In this document: one piece after another, positions 52,653 to 64,000 of the stretch
Position numbering within the stretch: position 1 is the first letter of the stretch
Layout: every line of letters starts with the position of its first letter
Assembly: GCA_963576565.1 (NCBI GenBank)
Contig: OY755045.1
Span: 6,197,477-6,261,476, forward strand
DNA: 64,000 nucleotides
Source: Aspidapion aeneum
Taxonomy: Eukaryota; Arthropoda; Insecta; Coleoptera; Brentidae
Reading direction: 5' to 3'
Position numbers and translations under genes: made by a program
Notes under the pieces: model-generated
Database searches by the model: none
The model's input: the letters and a program-made list of their open reading frames with translations, nothing else
Told to the model about the DNA's origin: nothing

Positions 52653-52724
52653 TCTTCGGTGGCTTAATGTAAAGGGCGTTTGCGTACAGAGCAAGAGAAT
52701 CCGGGTTCGAATCCCGGCCGAAGA
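52653..52724 (+). tRNA. tRNA-like cloverleaf, anticodon ACA (tRNA gene relic or SINE head)
   Basis: 72 nt fold with full geometry: 7-bp acceptor TCTTCGG/CCGAAGA, D stem GCTT/GGGC with an 8-nt loop, anticodon stem TTTGC/GCAAG around loop GTACAGA (T33 present, anticodon ACA), 5-nt variable loop, T arm CCGGG-TTCGAAT-CCCGG. The D loop lacks the usual GG and ACA is not a normal animal Cys anticodon, so an active tRNA-Cys is unlikely; a tRNA pseudogene or SINE head is likelier. Confidence 0.55.
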
Positions 52725-53200
52725 TAAAAAACTTTTAGCTAGTTCTTATTTTTCTTTCTTTAATCTCACTTGTTGTTTAAACATTCTAGGATACGCATCA
52801 TCAGATAATGGAATGGAATACCATATGCAGCAGAACTACATGATTTGTGACTCTTAGAAATATATATTTATCAACTTACAAAGTGCCATGTAAATTTCTG
52901 GTTGTCATGAAAAAAACCTTAAATATTTCACAAGATCTGCTGACTTTTCTATGACTGACATGTTTAAATACACTACAAATATACAAAATACCACGAAATT
53001 TGTTTACTGACAAAAAACAAAGTGAATTATTATCATTTTCTATGAAAATACAAGAAGATTAACAATCCTTGGTAACCTTCACATTCAAAAATAAATCAAA
53101 ACAAAAATCAGGCTAAATAAATATATAGTAACGAAGGTACATACATACATATGTGTACAACCTGTCAAAAGCTTTTATTTTTATTAATTCATAGTCCAAA

Positions 53201-53942
53201 ATGTGTCTAAAAGTTGGTTTTGTGATTTTTGTGGTAAGTACGTTTCAAAAAGTTTTTTTTTCCTTAACTAAAAATTTTTGCATTCCAAAAGTAATAAAAG
53301 TTTACCTTTTTTATTCCATCTTAAGGATAAAAGTATATTTTTTTATTCCTGTAATTCAAAAAAGGGATTTTTAAAAAATTTTATTATTGATGCATAATTT
53401 TTTTCATTTTTGTTACATCTTACATTAGATATTATAATAAAAATACCTTATTTTTATCATAAAACTCTGCAAGGGTATAGTAAAATATACAGAATCATTT
53501 TAAAAGTCATGAATCGTAAAAAAAAATTCATTTCTAAATTTTTTAGATATTTTCTACGGCAACCTGCCGAACAGCAACCCCTCAGCCTTCTTCACTCCAA
53601 AGAAGCATAGCTACAGATATTCTAACTATAATCCAAACTGTGGTTGACAACATAGTTGCCAATCTGATAAGATTCATCAGCCCTGTTGCCAATGCCATCG
53701 AATGGCTTCGAACAAACATAATTGTCAACGTAATTGCTGTTTTGTCCACTGCGGCGCCACTGCTTGGTATCATAAATGTAGGCTTATATACTGGAATGGA
53801 GGTCGCTAGAACTGTATTGATTATTGCAAATGTTTCGTTGGAGAATTTTAGTAGCTGGATGTCAAATAATGGAAGTACGGCATTGGTGGAACTTGATATT
53901 ATTTTTGATAGTTTTATTACAATTATAGCTAGTTACTTATAG
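53201..53942 (+). CDS. unrecognised secreted protein A, two exons, 142 aa
   Basis: Exon 1 (53201-53233) encodes MCLKVGFVIFV and ends at GTAAGT; exon 2 (53547-53942) follows TTTTTTAG and continues IFSTATCRTATPQPSS to a TAG. The join completes a hydrophobic signal peptide, MCLKVGFVIFVIFSTATC, so the product should be secreted. The mature part is cysteine-poor and made of hydrophobic, probably amphipathic helices (DILTIIQTVVDNIVANLIRF, ARTVLIIANVSLENFSSWM) around a Pro/Gly turn (APLLGIINVGLYTG). TATATA near 53121 lies about 80 bp upstream, and AATAAA follows the stop at about 53966. I know no family that fits. The same exon pattern and length recur in gene B. Followed by five tandem partial copies. 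Confidence 0.75.
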
Positions 53943-53982
53943 GCAGATAATAATTTAAAATAATCAATAAATAGTTTTACAA

Positions 53983-55613
53983 GAAGCCTACACAGATATT
54001 CTAACTATAATCCAAACTGTGGTTGACAACTAGTTGCTAATCTAATAAGACTCATCAGCCCTGTTGCCAATGCCATCGAATGGCTTCGAACAAACATAAT
54101 TGTCAACGTAATTTCAATTTTGTCCGCTGCGGCGCCACTGCTTGGTATCATAAATGTAGGCTTATATACTGGAATGGAGGTCGCTAGAACTGTATTGATT
54201 ATTGCAAATGTTTCGTTGGAGAATTTTAGTAGCTGGATGTCAAATAATGGAAGTACGGCATTGTTGGAACTTGATATTATTTTTGATAGTTTTATTACAA
54301 TTATAGCTAGTTACTTGTAGGCAGATAATAATTTAGAATAATCAATAAATAGTTTTACAAGAAGCCTACACAGATATTCTAACTATAATCCAAACTGTGG
54401 TTGACAACATAGTTGCCAATCTAATAAGATTCATCAGCCCTGTTGCCAATGCCATCGAATGGCTTCGAACAAACATAATTGTCAACGTAATTGCTGTTTT
54501 GTCCACTGCGGCGCCACTGCTTGGTATCATAAATGTAGGCTTATATACTGGAATGGAGGTCGCTAGAACTGTATTGATTATTGCAAATGTTTCGTTGGAG
54601 AATTTTAGTAGCTGGATGTGAAATAATGGAAGTATGGCATTGTTGGAACTTGATATTATTTTTGATAGTTTTATTACAATTATAGCTAGTTACTTATAGG
54701 CAGATAATAATTTAAAATAATCAATAAATAGTTTTACAAGAAGCTTACAGATATTTTAACTGTTATCCAAACTATAGTTGACAACATAGTTGCCAATCTA
54801 ATAAGATTCGTTAGCCCTGTTGCCAATGCTATACAATGGGTAGAAACAAAGGGAAATGTCAATGTAATTTCAATTTTTCCCGCTGCAGCCCCACTGTTTG
54901 GTGTTATAAATGTAGGTTTATATACTGGAATGGAGATAGCTAGAACTGTATTGATTATTGCAAATGTCACTTTGGAGAACTTCAGTACCTGGATGTCAAA
55001 TAATGGAAGTACAGCTTTGGTGGAACTTGACATTATTTTTGATAGTTTTGTTACAATTATAGCTAGTTACTTGTAGGCAGATAATAATTTAGAATAATCA
55101 ATAAATAGTTTTACAAGAAGCCTACACAGATATTCTAACTATAATCCAAACTGTGGTTGACAACATAGTTGCTAATCTGATAAGATTTGTTAGCCCTGTT
55201 GCCAATGCTATCGAATGGCTTCGAACAAACATAATTGTCAACGTAATTTCAATTTTATCCGTTGCGGCGCCACTGCTTGGTATTATAAATGTAGGCTTAT
55301 ATACTGGACTGGAGATCGCTAGAACTGTATTGATTATTGCAAATGTTACTTTGGAGAACTTCAGTAGCTGGATGTCAAATAATGGAAGTACGGCATGGGT
55401 GGAACTTGATATTATTTTTGATAGTTTTATTACAATTATAGCTGGTTACTTATAGGCAGATAATAATTTAGAATAATCAATAAATATAGTTTTACAAGAA
55501 GCTTACACAGATATTCTAACTACAATCCAAACTGTGGTTGACAACATAGTTGCCAATCTGAACTTAATACTATTTTTTGGAAGTTTTATTACAATTATTG
55601 CTAGTTAATTGTA
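53983..55613 (+). repeat. array A: five tandem partial copies of gene A exon 2
   Basis: Units start at 53983, 54361, 54739, 55117 and 55498, a 378-bp period. Each repeats exon 2 from about its 20th codon plus the 3' UTR with AATAAA, but has no signal-peptide exon. Unit 2 has a 2-nt loss giving an early TAG; unit 3 has TCA to TGA; units 4 and 5 are open to their stops; unit 6 (counting gene A as 1) has a large deletion. Confidence 0.85.
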
Positions 55614-55749
55614 GACATAAATAAAGAATTTTCGGTTAGGTTCGGTTAGTTACTTTGTATATCGTATAATTAAAAGATAAACAATTAATGTTACACAAAT
55701 CTTGTCTTTTGTATTTCTCTTTTCGTAAAACCTTATAAATATGACCAAA

Positions 55750-56290
55750 GTTGGAAAATTCAAATTTTTTCAATTATGAAACGCAAAGATATGTGGTAAC
55801 GTTAAGCCTTAGATGTACAAAAAAACTTTACACAACTATTCGAGAAAAAAACAAAAGTATGTTTCAGAAAGTTAATTTTTGCATTAAATAAAAATGCAAT
55901 AAGTTGACGTTTTATACTATAGGAATAAATATTCACTTTTATCTTTCAGGTTAGGGATAAAAGTATCACTTTTTATGTTTAAAATTTAAAATAGGGATAC
56001 AAAATTAAATTATTACTGATGAGAATTTTACATTACTTTTTGTACTTTTGGACTTTTATGAACGCCACTTGTCAAAATAAAGCATATAGTATACCCAACT
56101 TTACAAAAATATCTACAGGTAAGTACCTATCTCAAAAATTAAGACTTTTACGACATATTATGTTCATACTGGTTCAAACAAAGTTTTTTTCTCAAAATGG
56201 ACACAATAATTTTCCAAGAATTCCCTGTATATATTATAAAATATTATAAAAATTCAACATTTTGTTCACAGAACTCTGCAAGGGTACAAA
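55750..56290 (+). repeat. decayed copy of gene A exon 1-intron region
   Basis: Shares scattered words with gene A intron 1 (GATAAAAGTAT, AACTCTGCAAGGGTA, TTTTTGCATT) in the same order; the exon itself is not recognisable. Confidence 0.4.
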
Positions 56291-56530
56291 AAGTAAAAAG
56301 TAAAAAACTTCACAATAAATGCAAAAAAGTAAAAAAAAAACTTTTGGGCACACCTTGTAAAAAAAAATCTATAATAGCGAATACGGAAAATTTAACAATC
56401 CTTGACAATAACATTAAAAAGAAAAAAAAATTGGTTAAATAATTAATAGGTACCTAAGGTTGTACATTTTGTGTATCAAAACTTAAACTTAATATATATG
56501 TACCTATAATATTATAATTTTTGGTAAAAA

Positions 56531-57411
56531 ATGTGTCTAAAAGTTTGTTTTGCAATTTTTGTGGTAAGTAGGTACGTTTCGCAAAGTTAACTTTTTATTT
56601 AGTAAAAATTTTTGCATTCAAACAATTTATCCTTTAAGGAGCATTCTGCGAGGTGTGGCTCGATCGCTGATTTTTGTACCCAGTATTTCCTTAAATTTCA
56701 ATGGTATTTCCTAGTATTTTCCAAGCACTTTCAGGCATTTCCTAGTATATTTTCCAGACTTCCCAAGTATTTCCTGGTATTTCCCCTAACCTGTACACCA
56801 AAAGAAAATACCGAGCCACCCCTCGCGTTACTTGAAAATGCGTTATAAAGGGGGAGGGAGAGGAGGGGTGGTCAGAAATCCTACATTTTTTAATTACGTA
56901 ATTTAAGAATATGCTCTTAGGGATAAAAGTGAACTTAGAATATTTCATCTTAAGAATCAAAATGTAACTTTTTATCTCTAAAATATCTACAATAAAATTT
57001 TAATGATTTTTTTAGCTATTTTCCACAGCAACCAGCCAAACAACAGCTACTCACTCTTCGTTAGTCAAAAGAAATATAGTTACGGATTTCCTAAATAATA
57101 CCCAAAATGCATTAAACAAAACATTTGGCAATCTAAAAAGATACGTTGGCCCTGTTGGCATGACACTAGAATGGATACGAAAACACATACTTCTCAACAT
57201 TATTTTAATTGTGTCCACTGTGGTGCCAGCGATTGCTGTATCAAATGTAGCATTATATACTATAATGAAGATGATTCAAAGTGTACTGGTTATTACTAAT
57301 GTCACTCTGGAGGTTTTAGGTAAATTGATGTCAAGTGATAGTACGGCTTTGGCAGACCTTAGTAAAGTTTTAGAAAGTTATAATAAAGCTATAAATGAAA
57401 AGAATCAATAA
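56531..57411 (+). CDS. unrecognised secreted protein B, two exons, 142 aa
   Basis: Exon 1 (56531-56563) encodes MCLKVCFAIFV; exon 2 (57016-57411) continues LFSTATSQTTATHSSLVKRN and ends NKAINEKNQ and TAA. Same intron position and phase and same total length (142) as gene A; the first exons differ at only two residues while mature parts have diverged widely but align (e.g. LEWIRKHILLNIILIVSTVV with IEWLRTNIIVNVIAVLSTAA). A KR pair after the signal could be a processing site. It has NVT/NNT glycosylation sequons. AATAAA overlaps the region just after the stop (57410). Secreted; function unknown. Followed by array B. Confidence 0.75.
56648..56826. mobile_element. 179-bp MITE, CGAGGTGTGGCTCG ends
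   Basis: Left CGAGGTGTGGCTCG, right CGAGCCACCCCTCG (inverse, one mismatch). Inside are GTATTTCC words. No target duplication seen. It lies in the intron of gene B. A truncated relative is at 41123-41295. Confidence 0.75.
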
Positions 57412-57420
57412 ATATTATAC

Positions 57421-60400
57421 AAGAAGCCTACAGATATTTTAACTCATATTCAAACTGAGGTTGACAACATAGTTGCCAATCTGATAAAATTTGTAAACCC
57501 CGTTGCCAATGCTATAGAATAGTTTCGAACAAACATACTTGTCAACGTAGTTTCAATTCTGTCTACTGTGTTGCTAGTGCTTGGTTTGTCAAATGTAGCA
57601 TTATATACTATAATGAAGATGATTCAGAGTGAACTGGTCATTACGAATGTCACTTTGGAGGTTTTAGGTAAATTGATGTCAAAAGATGGTAGTACGGCTT
57701 TGACAGATCTTAATAAAGATTTTGAAAGTTTTAATAAAGCTATAAATGAAAAGAATCAATAGATATTATACAAGAAGCATACAGATATTTCAACTCATAT
57801 TCAAACTGTGGTTGAAAACATAGTGGCCAATCTGATAAAACGTGTTAACCTCGTTGCCAATGCTATAGAATAGTTTCGAACAAACATAATTTCAAATTTG
57901 TCCGTTACGGCATTACTGCTTGGTGTTACAAATTTAGTATTATATACTGGTATGAAGACTGCTGAAACTGCACTGATCAATGTAAATGTCACTTTGGAAA
58001 ATTGTTAGCTGTGAAATAATGAAAGTACGGAGTTGGCAGAGCTTGATAGAATTATTGATAGTTTTATTACAATTATAGCTAGCTAATTGTAAGCAAATAA
58101 TAATTTAAAACAGTCAATAAATAGTTTTACAACAACCCCACAGCTTTTTTTAACTAATATCCAACCTGTAGTTCATAACATAGTTGCCAATCTAAAAAGA
58201 TTTGTTAGCCCTGTTGCCATGACTCTAGAATGAGTACGAAAACACATACATGTCAACATTATTTTATTTCTGTCCAATGTGGTGCCGGCAATTGCTGTAT
58301 CAAATGTAGCATTATATACTACAATGAAGATGATTCAAAGTTTACTGGTCATTGCTAATGTCACTCTGGAGGTTTTAGGTAAATTGATGTCAAGTCATAG
58401 TACGGCTTTGGCAGATCTTAATAAAGTTTTTGAAAGTTTTAATAAAGCTATAAATGAAAAGAATCAATAAATATTATACAAGAAGCCTACAGATATTTTA
58501 ACTCATATTCAAACTGAGGTTGACAACATGGTTGCCAATCTGATAAAATTTGTAAACCCCGTTGCCAATGCTATAGAATAGTTCCGAACAAACATACTTG
58601 TCAACGTAGTTTCAATTCTGTCTACTGTGTTGCTAGTGCTTGGTTTGTCAAATGTAGCATTATATACTATAATAAAGATGATTCAGAGTGAACTGGTCAT
58701 TACGAATGTCACTTTGGAGGTTTTAGGTAAATTGATGTCAAAATATGGTAGTACGGCTTTGACAGATCTTAATAAAGATTTTGAAAGTTTTAATAAAGCT
58801 ATAAATGAAAAGAATCAATAGATATTATACAAGAAGCATACAGATATTTCAACTCATATTCAAACTGTGGTTGAAAACATAGTGGCCAATCTGATAAAAC
58901 GTGTTAACCTCGTTGCCAATGTTATAGAATAGTTTCGAACAAACATAATTTCAAATTTGTCCGTTACGGCATTACTGCTTGGTGTTACAAATTTAGTATT
59001 ATATACTGGTATGAAGACTGCTGAAACTGCACTGATCAATGTAAATGTCACTTTGGAAAATTGTTAGCTGTGAAATAATGAAAGTACGGCGATAGCAGAG
59101 CTTGATAGCATTATTGATAGTTTTATTACAATTATAGCTAGCTACTTGTAGGCAAATAATAATTTAAAATAGTCAATAAATAGTTTTACAACAACCCCAC
59201 AGCTTTTTTTAACTAATATCAAACCTGTAGTTCATAACATAGTTGCCAATCTAAAAAGATTTGTTAGCCCTGTTGCCATGACTCTAGAATGAGTACGAAA
59301 ACACATACATGTCAACATTATTTTATTTTTGTCCAATGTGGTGCCGGCAATTGCTGTATCAAATGTAGCATTATATACTACAATGAAGATGATTCAAAGT
59401 GTACTGGTCATTGCTAATGTCACTCTGGAGGTTTTAGGTAAATTGATGTCAAGTCATAGTACGGCTTTGGCAGATCTTAATAAAGTTTTTGAAAGTTTTA
59501 ATAAAGCTATAAATGAAAAGAATCAATAAATATTATACAAGAAGCCTACAGATATTTCAACTCATATTCAAACTGTGGTTGACAACATTGTTGCCAATCT
59601 GATAAAATTTGTAAACCCCGTTGCCAATGCTATAGAATAGTTTCGAACAAACATAATTTCAAATTTGTCCGTTACGGCATTACTGCTTGGTGTTACAAAT
59701 TTAGTATTATATACTGGAATGAAGACTGCTGAAACTGCACTGATCAATGTAAATGTCACTTTGGAAAATTGTTAGCTGTGAAATAATGAAAGTACGGCGA
59801 TAGCAGAGCTTGATAGAATTATTGATAGTTTTATTACAATTATAGCTAGCTAATTGTAGGCAAATAATAATTTAAAATAGTCAATAAATAGTTTTACATC
59901 AACCCCACAGGTATTTTAACTAATATCCAACCTGTAGTTCATAACATAGTTGCCAATCTAAAAAGATTTGTTAGCCCTGTTGCCATGACTCTAGAATGAG
60001 TACGAAAACACATACATGTCAACATTATTTTATTTCTGTCCAATGTGGTGCCGGCAATTGCTGTATCAAATGTAGCATTATATACTACAATGAAGATGAT
60101 TCAAAGTGTACTGGTCATTGCTAATGTCACTCTGGAGGTTTTAGGTAAATTGATGTCAAGTCATAGTACGGCTTTGGCAGATCTTAATAAAGTTTTTGAA
60201 AGTTTTAATAAAGCTATAAATGAAAAGAATCAATAAATATTATACAAGAAGCCTATAGATATTTTAACTCATATTCAAACTGTGGTTGATAACATAGTTG
60301 CCAATCTGATAAAATTTGTAAACCCTGTTGCCAATGCTATAGAATAGTTTCGAACAAACATACTTGTCAACGTAGTTTCAATTCTGTCTACTGTGTTGCT

Positions 60401-60879
60401 AGTGCTTGGTTTGTCAAATGTAGCATTATATACTATAATGAACATGATTCAGAGTGAACTGGTCATTACAAATGTCACTTTGGAGGTTTTAGGTAAATTG
60501 ATGTCAAAAGATGGTAGTACGGCTTTGGCAGATCTTAATAAAGTTTTTGAAAATTTTAATAAAGCTATAAATGAAAAGAATCAATAAATATTATACAAGA
60601 AGCATATAGATATTTTAACTCATATTCAAACTGTGGTTGAAAGTTGCCAATCTGATAAAATGTGTTAACCTCGTTGTCAATGGCATAGAATTGTTTCGAA
60701 CAAACATAATTGTCAACGTAATTTTAATTTTGTCCGCTATGGCGCCACTGCTTTATGGTATAAATGTAGAATTATATACCGAAATGAAAATTGCTGAAAC
60801 TGTACTGATTGTTGCAAATGTCACTTTGGAAAATTTCTGTAGTTGGCTTTTACATAACCAAAGTAAGGCTGCTAACTAA
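57421..60879 (+). repeat. array B: nine tandem partial copies of exon 2, higher-order repeat
   Basis: Three unit types alternate: a (57421, 58478, 60246), b (57774, 58830, 60598), c (58130, 59187, 59900), plus an a/b hybrid at 59537. The a-b-c trimer repeats every about 1.05 kb. Most a and b units share a TAG where gene A has TGG (GAATAGTTTCGAAC); c units share a TGA. The last unit (60637-60879) is open and closer to gene A. No unit has a signal-peptide exon. Confidence 0.85.
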
Positions 60880-60899
60880 CAGAGCTTGATAGAATTCTT

Positions 60900-61692
60900 G
60901 TATAGTTTTATTACAGTTATAAAGCTAGTTACTTGTTTATATTTATTGAGTTGTGTTAAAGTCAGACCTGCAAATTTACCATATATCGGGACCCTTACAT
61001 AAGTAGGTCTCGAAAAATTACTGAACGAATTTATTTTCGTAGTTTTTCATTTTCAAAAACTAGTTAATTTATTTTTAAATTTAGAATTCTTTATTCCCTT
61101 AATCGCAATCGGTAGAATGAATCTACCAGATAAGTTGACTCACTGGAGAAAACACTAGACGTCTGAGGACTTTTTTGGATTCAGCATCGAAAATATACAT
61201 AGAAATCACATGGTCTGTACTTTGCCCTACGATTTTTTTCTTGTGACGCTGTGTTATGAATAGTGCTTAATTCTTGCGTATTTAAAGAAAAGAAAGATTT
61301 AAAAAAATCATTTCCTTAACAGCCATTTACGTAGTTGTAACTTTTAGCAATATTTGCTTTTAAAAGGCTCTTTGATTGACAAAACAAACGCAAATTTTCT
61401 TAGAAAAATTGCTAATCCTTCCCTGTCACCCTTCACGATTGTCTTAATTTTGTTTATTAGTTTAGTCCTTAAAACGTAATGGGGTCCAGGAATCATTTGA
61501 TTAAGAACTATTTGTTTGTAGCAGATTCATTTTACAAACAACATTTTTTCTGGGTATTACGAAGTTTATTAATTCAGAAACGCCTAGAAACTCTTTAAAT
61601 ATTTGATTTTTAAATGATTCTGTTTTCAATGTTATTTACTCTGTTTTTATGTTTAAATTTAAAAATAAATAAATGGATCTATGACGGATATG
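60900..61692. other. no feature seen
   Basis: AT-rich sequence between array B and the R2 copies. Confidence 0.6.
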
Positions 61693-62164
61693 ATACCTTC
61701 CTAGCTAGCCTATTAGCACACTTCAATTGAAGCCAGTTTTTTGTAAATATCTTAGAAACTAAAGCTCTTACAAAGTTTTTTAACATAAATTATTGAGCAA
61801 AACGTAGTCTACTATACTCCGAAAACCGCATATTGATACGATGCTCCGTTAAAAAGTTATTAATTTTTAAATTCTTTAATTGTCAAAGAACTGTTATTAG
61901 CGTTATTGGATGTTGACCAAAATCTAATCATCTCGTTAGAGTGTTGAACACTATTTCACCTGAAAATTTTATGAAAATCGGTTCAGTGGTTTAGGACTAA
62001 CCGTGTTAAGGACAGAGATAATATATACACACACACACAGACAGACTTCACGACGATATTGCTAAGATAGGTCAGAATAACACATTTTCCGCGATATCTG
62101 AAAAAAAAAATTTTGGTTGAAAATAATACCTTCTCTAGCCTTTGCTACGCGGGGTAGGAAGGTA
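61693..62164 (+). repeat. R2 repeat copy, full length
   Basis: Runs from TACCTTCCTAGCTAGCC to the inverse terminus GGGGTAGGAAGGTA, the most complete copy; shows R2 to be a roughly 470-bp element with TACCTTCCTAGC inverted ends. Confidence 0.85.
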
Positions 62165-62468
62165 AAAACAAACATAAAAACATACTAAATAATATTGGAA
62201 AAATAATCATTTAAAAACGAACGAACTACCTCCTTGTTACTCAGCAACCTGTATAAAGTGAAGGTTTGTTAGTTAAACCCTTTTGAACTTATCAACTTTA
62301 TCATTATGAAAATAAAACAAATATTTTCTTCAACTACCTGAATTTATAAATCAAAGTGTTCACTAAGATTGCGAAATTTTTGTTAATTTTAATTTTAAAA
62401 GGGTACTCATAGTTTTGTCAGAAAGAAGTTTATCGAAAAATTTAAGTTGGGCAAGTCATTTTGCCAAA

Positions 62469-64000
62469 ATGAGTGCCAAATCTTTTGCCATTGTAAGTAC
62501 CAACTATATTTTAACGTCAACTTTTTTAATTTTTCTTATTTTTACTCTCTATCATCAGTACAAGATGCCAAAAAGTTATTTTAAAAAATAATTTTGCAAA
62601 ATAACTTTAATTTGATTGAAAACAGTTTTTTGTAAATATCTGAGAAACTAAAGCTCCTACGAAGTTTTTGGTTATAACACAAATTATTGAGCTAAATATA
62701 GTCTACTATATTCCTAAACAGTGTAATCATACGATGCTCCGTTAAAAAGTTAGCATTTTTTAAGTTTTTAATTGTCAAAAAACTGTCATTAGCATTAATG
62801 GAATTTGACCAAAATCTAATCAGCTCGTAACAGGGTCGAACACTATTTTACCTGAAAATTTTATGAAAATCGGTTTAGTGGTTTAGGAGCTATCGTGTTA
62901 CGGACAGAAATAATATACACACACACACACACAGACAGATATCACGACAATATTGCTAGGATAGGTCAAAATACATCCAAATAATAAATTTTTGGCGTTA
63001 TTTAAAAAAAAAGAAATTCGTCGGAAATAATACCTTCTCTAGCCATTGCTACGCGGGCTAGGAAGGTAACTAGGAAGGTAAAAATGAATATTGAAAATCC
63101 ATTAATGCAAACTTTTTAATGGAGGATCGTATCAATATACAGTTTTCGGAATATAGTATCACATCACATTTTACTCAATAATTTGTGTTATAACCAAAAA
63201 TTTCGTAAGAGCTTCAGTTTCTGAGATATTTACAAAAAACTGTTTTCAAGACTGATATATTATTATGGCTTCACTTGAAGTGTGCCAATAGGCTAGCTAG
63301 GAAGGTATATTCAAACAAAAATTTAACACATTTGCTTCATCACAAATACCTAATAAACTCACAAAAGGCAAAACCAAGAAGACACACACCATAAATTCAA
63401 TTTTTTTATTTTTTAGTTTGTCATTGTAAATATCTGCTTGGTTAACCCGTTGCAACTAACCAGAGAAATCATACCACAAAATGTAAAACTAGAAGAATTA
63501 AAATTCCAACCGAATACAAATATTCAAGAAGTAATTCAAGGACTTTTTCAAAACAATGTCTTGGAGGGATTGGTTGGTTTATTACTTGAAAATCAAGGTG
63601 GTGTCATTCTAAATTTGATTGATAAAGTTCAAAATAACAACGGAGATTTGGCAGGAATTTTTGATACTTTGAATCAAGGTTTAGGCGCCAAAGTATTAAA
63701 AGTAAGCAATGATACTTTAAGAGTTGATCCTTTGCAGTTGAAATCATTTGCTTTGGGTCAAGCAAGAATTTTAGCAAAAGCTTTGTACCCCAAGGATATT
63801 TTTCAACAATTGGTTTTTTATTCAGTCAGTACAGAGCAAATCAGAGCTGCACTTAATACCATCAACCCTGATTTAGAAAAAATTGGTGTTCCTTTGAGTG
63901 TCTTGGCAGCTGCCCTACCTGAGCCTCAAGAAAATAATTTGGATGTTGAAGCTAGAGCAATACAGAACAGAGACACTATCACTGACCTAATAAATGTTGC
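62469..64000 (+). CDS. unrecognised secreted protein C, start of gene (runs off window)
   Basis: Exon 1 (62469-62492) encodes MSAKSFAI before GTAAGT; exon 2 starts at 63417 after TTTTTTAG with FVIVNICLVNPLQLTREIIP and stays open to the window end (584 nt, 194 full codons). The join forms a signal peptide, again split by a phase-0 intron as in genes A and B. The mature part is hydrophilic to mixed, leucine-rich and glutamine/asparagine-rich (NIQEVIQGLFQNNVLEGLVG, then LYPKDIFQQLVFYSVSTEQI), with no cysteines in the part seen after the signal. No domain recognised; it may be the N-terminal part of a larger secreted protein. The intron holds two opposed R2 copies. Confidence 0.8.
62618..63068 (+). 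repeat. R2 repeat copy in gene C intron
   Basis: Right terminus GGGCTAGGAAGGTA at 63055-63068, left end slightly truncated. Confidence 0.8.
63090..63308 (-). repeat. R2 repeat fragment, inverted
   Basis: Left part of R2 in opposite orientation, ending GCTAGCTAGGAAGGTA; forms an inverted pair with the previous copy. Confidence 0.8.

Noticed and set aside
53582..55033. Minus-strand frames across the gene A array
   Set aside because: Shadows of the plus-strand repeated exon; the plus frame has the signal peptide, splice sites and conserved stops.

Overview
The window reads as nuclear DNA of an insect: strongly AT-rich, genes split by GT-AG introns, and dense in small DNA transposons, foldback elements and broken non-LTR retrotransposons. 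A beetle is my best guess from the repeat style and protein look, but the sequence alone does not prove it. There are no CRISPR arrays and no operons.

Layout. 1-3,240: retrotransposon remnant, foldback element and presumed promoter side of VPS4. 3,245-33,153 (+): the complete VPS4 gene, the ESCRT-III disassembly AAA ATPase, 437 aa in 11 exons. Its protein uses 1.3 kb of a 30 kb gene, and every intron over 1 kb is built from nested mobile elements. 33,154-38,295: 3' flank, a satellite array, two old repeats. 38,296-49,327 (-): eight 3' exons of the mitochondrial pyruvate dehydrogenase phosphatase catalytic subunit (PDP1 type), converging on VPS4; its first, targeting-peptide exons are not securely found. 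49.3-53.2 kb: retrotransposon tails, small palindromic elements and a tRNA-like cloverleaf. 53.2-60.9 kb (+): two paralogous two-exon genes for unrecognised secreted proteins (142 aa each), each followed by a tandem array of partial second-exon copies, mostly broken. 62,469-64,000 (+): start of another unrecognised secreted-protein gene running off the window.

Transposons. Several families can be delimited by terminal repeats and target-site duplications: elements with CGAGGGG termini and 8-bp duplications; hAT elements with 8-bp duplications; foldback elements with CAGNGTGTCYC termini at TA; a TTAA-flanked palindrome; a 5.7 kb element with 13-bp terminal repeats carrying six copies of a TTACTGACGGGACA-like motif; and four multi-copy repeat families called R1-R3 here plus satellites.

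VPS4 and PDP are housekeeping genes with unrelated jobs (endosomal/cytokinetic membrane scission; switching on pyruvate dehydrogenase in mitochondria). The most novel part is the secreted-protein family at 53-61 kb.
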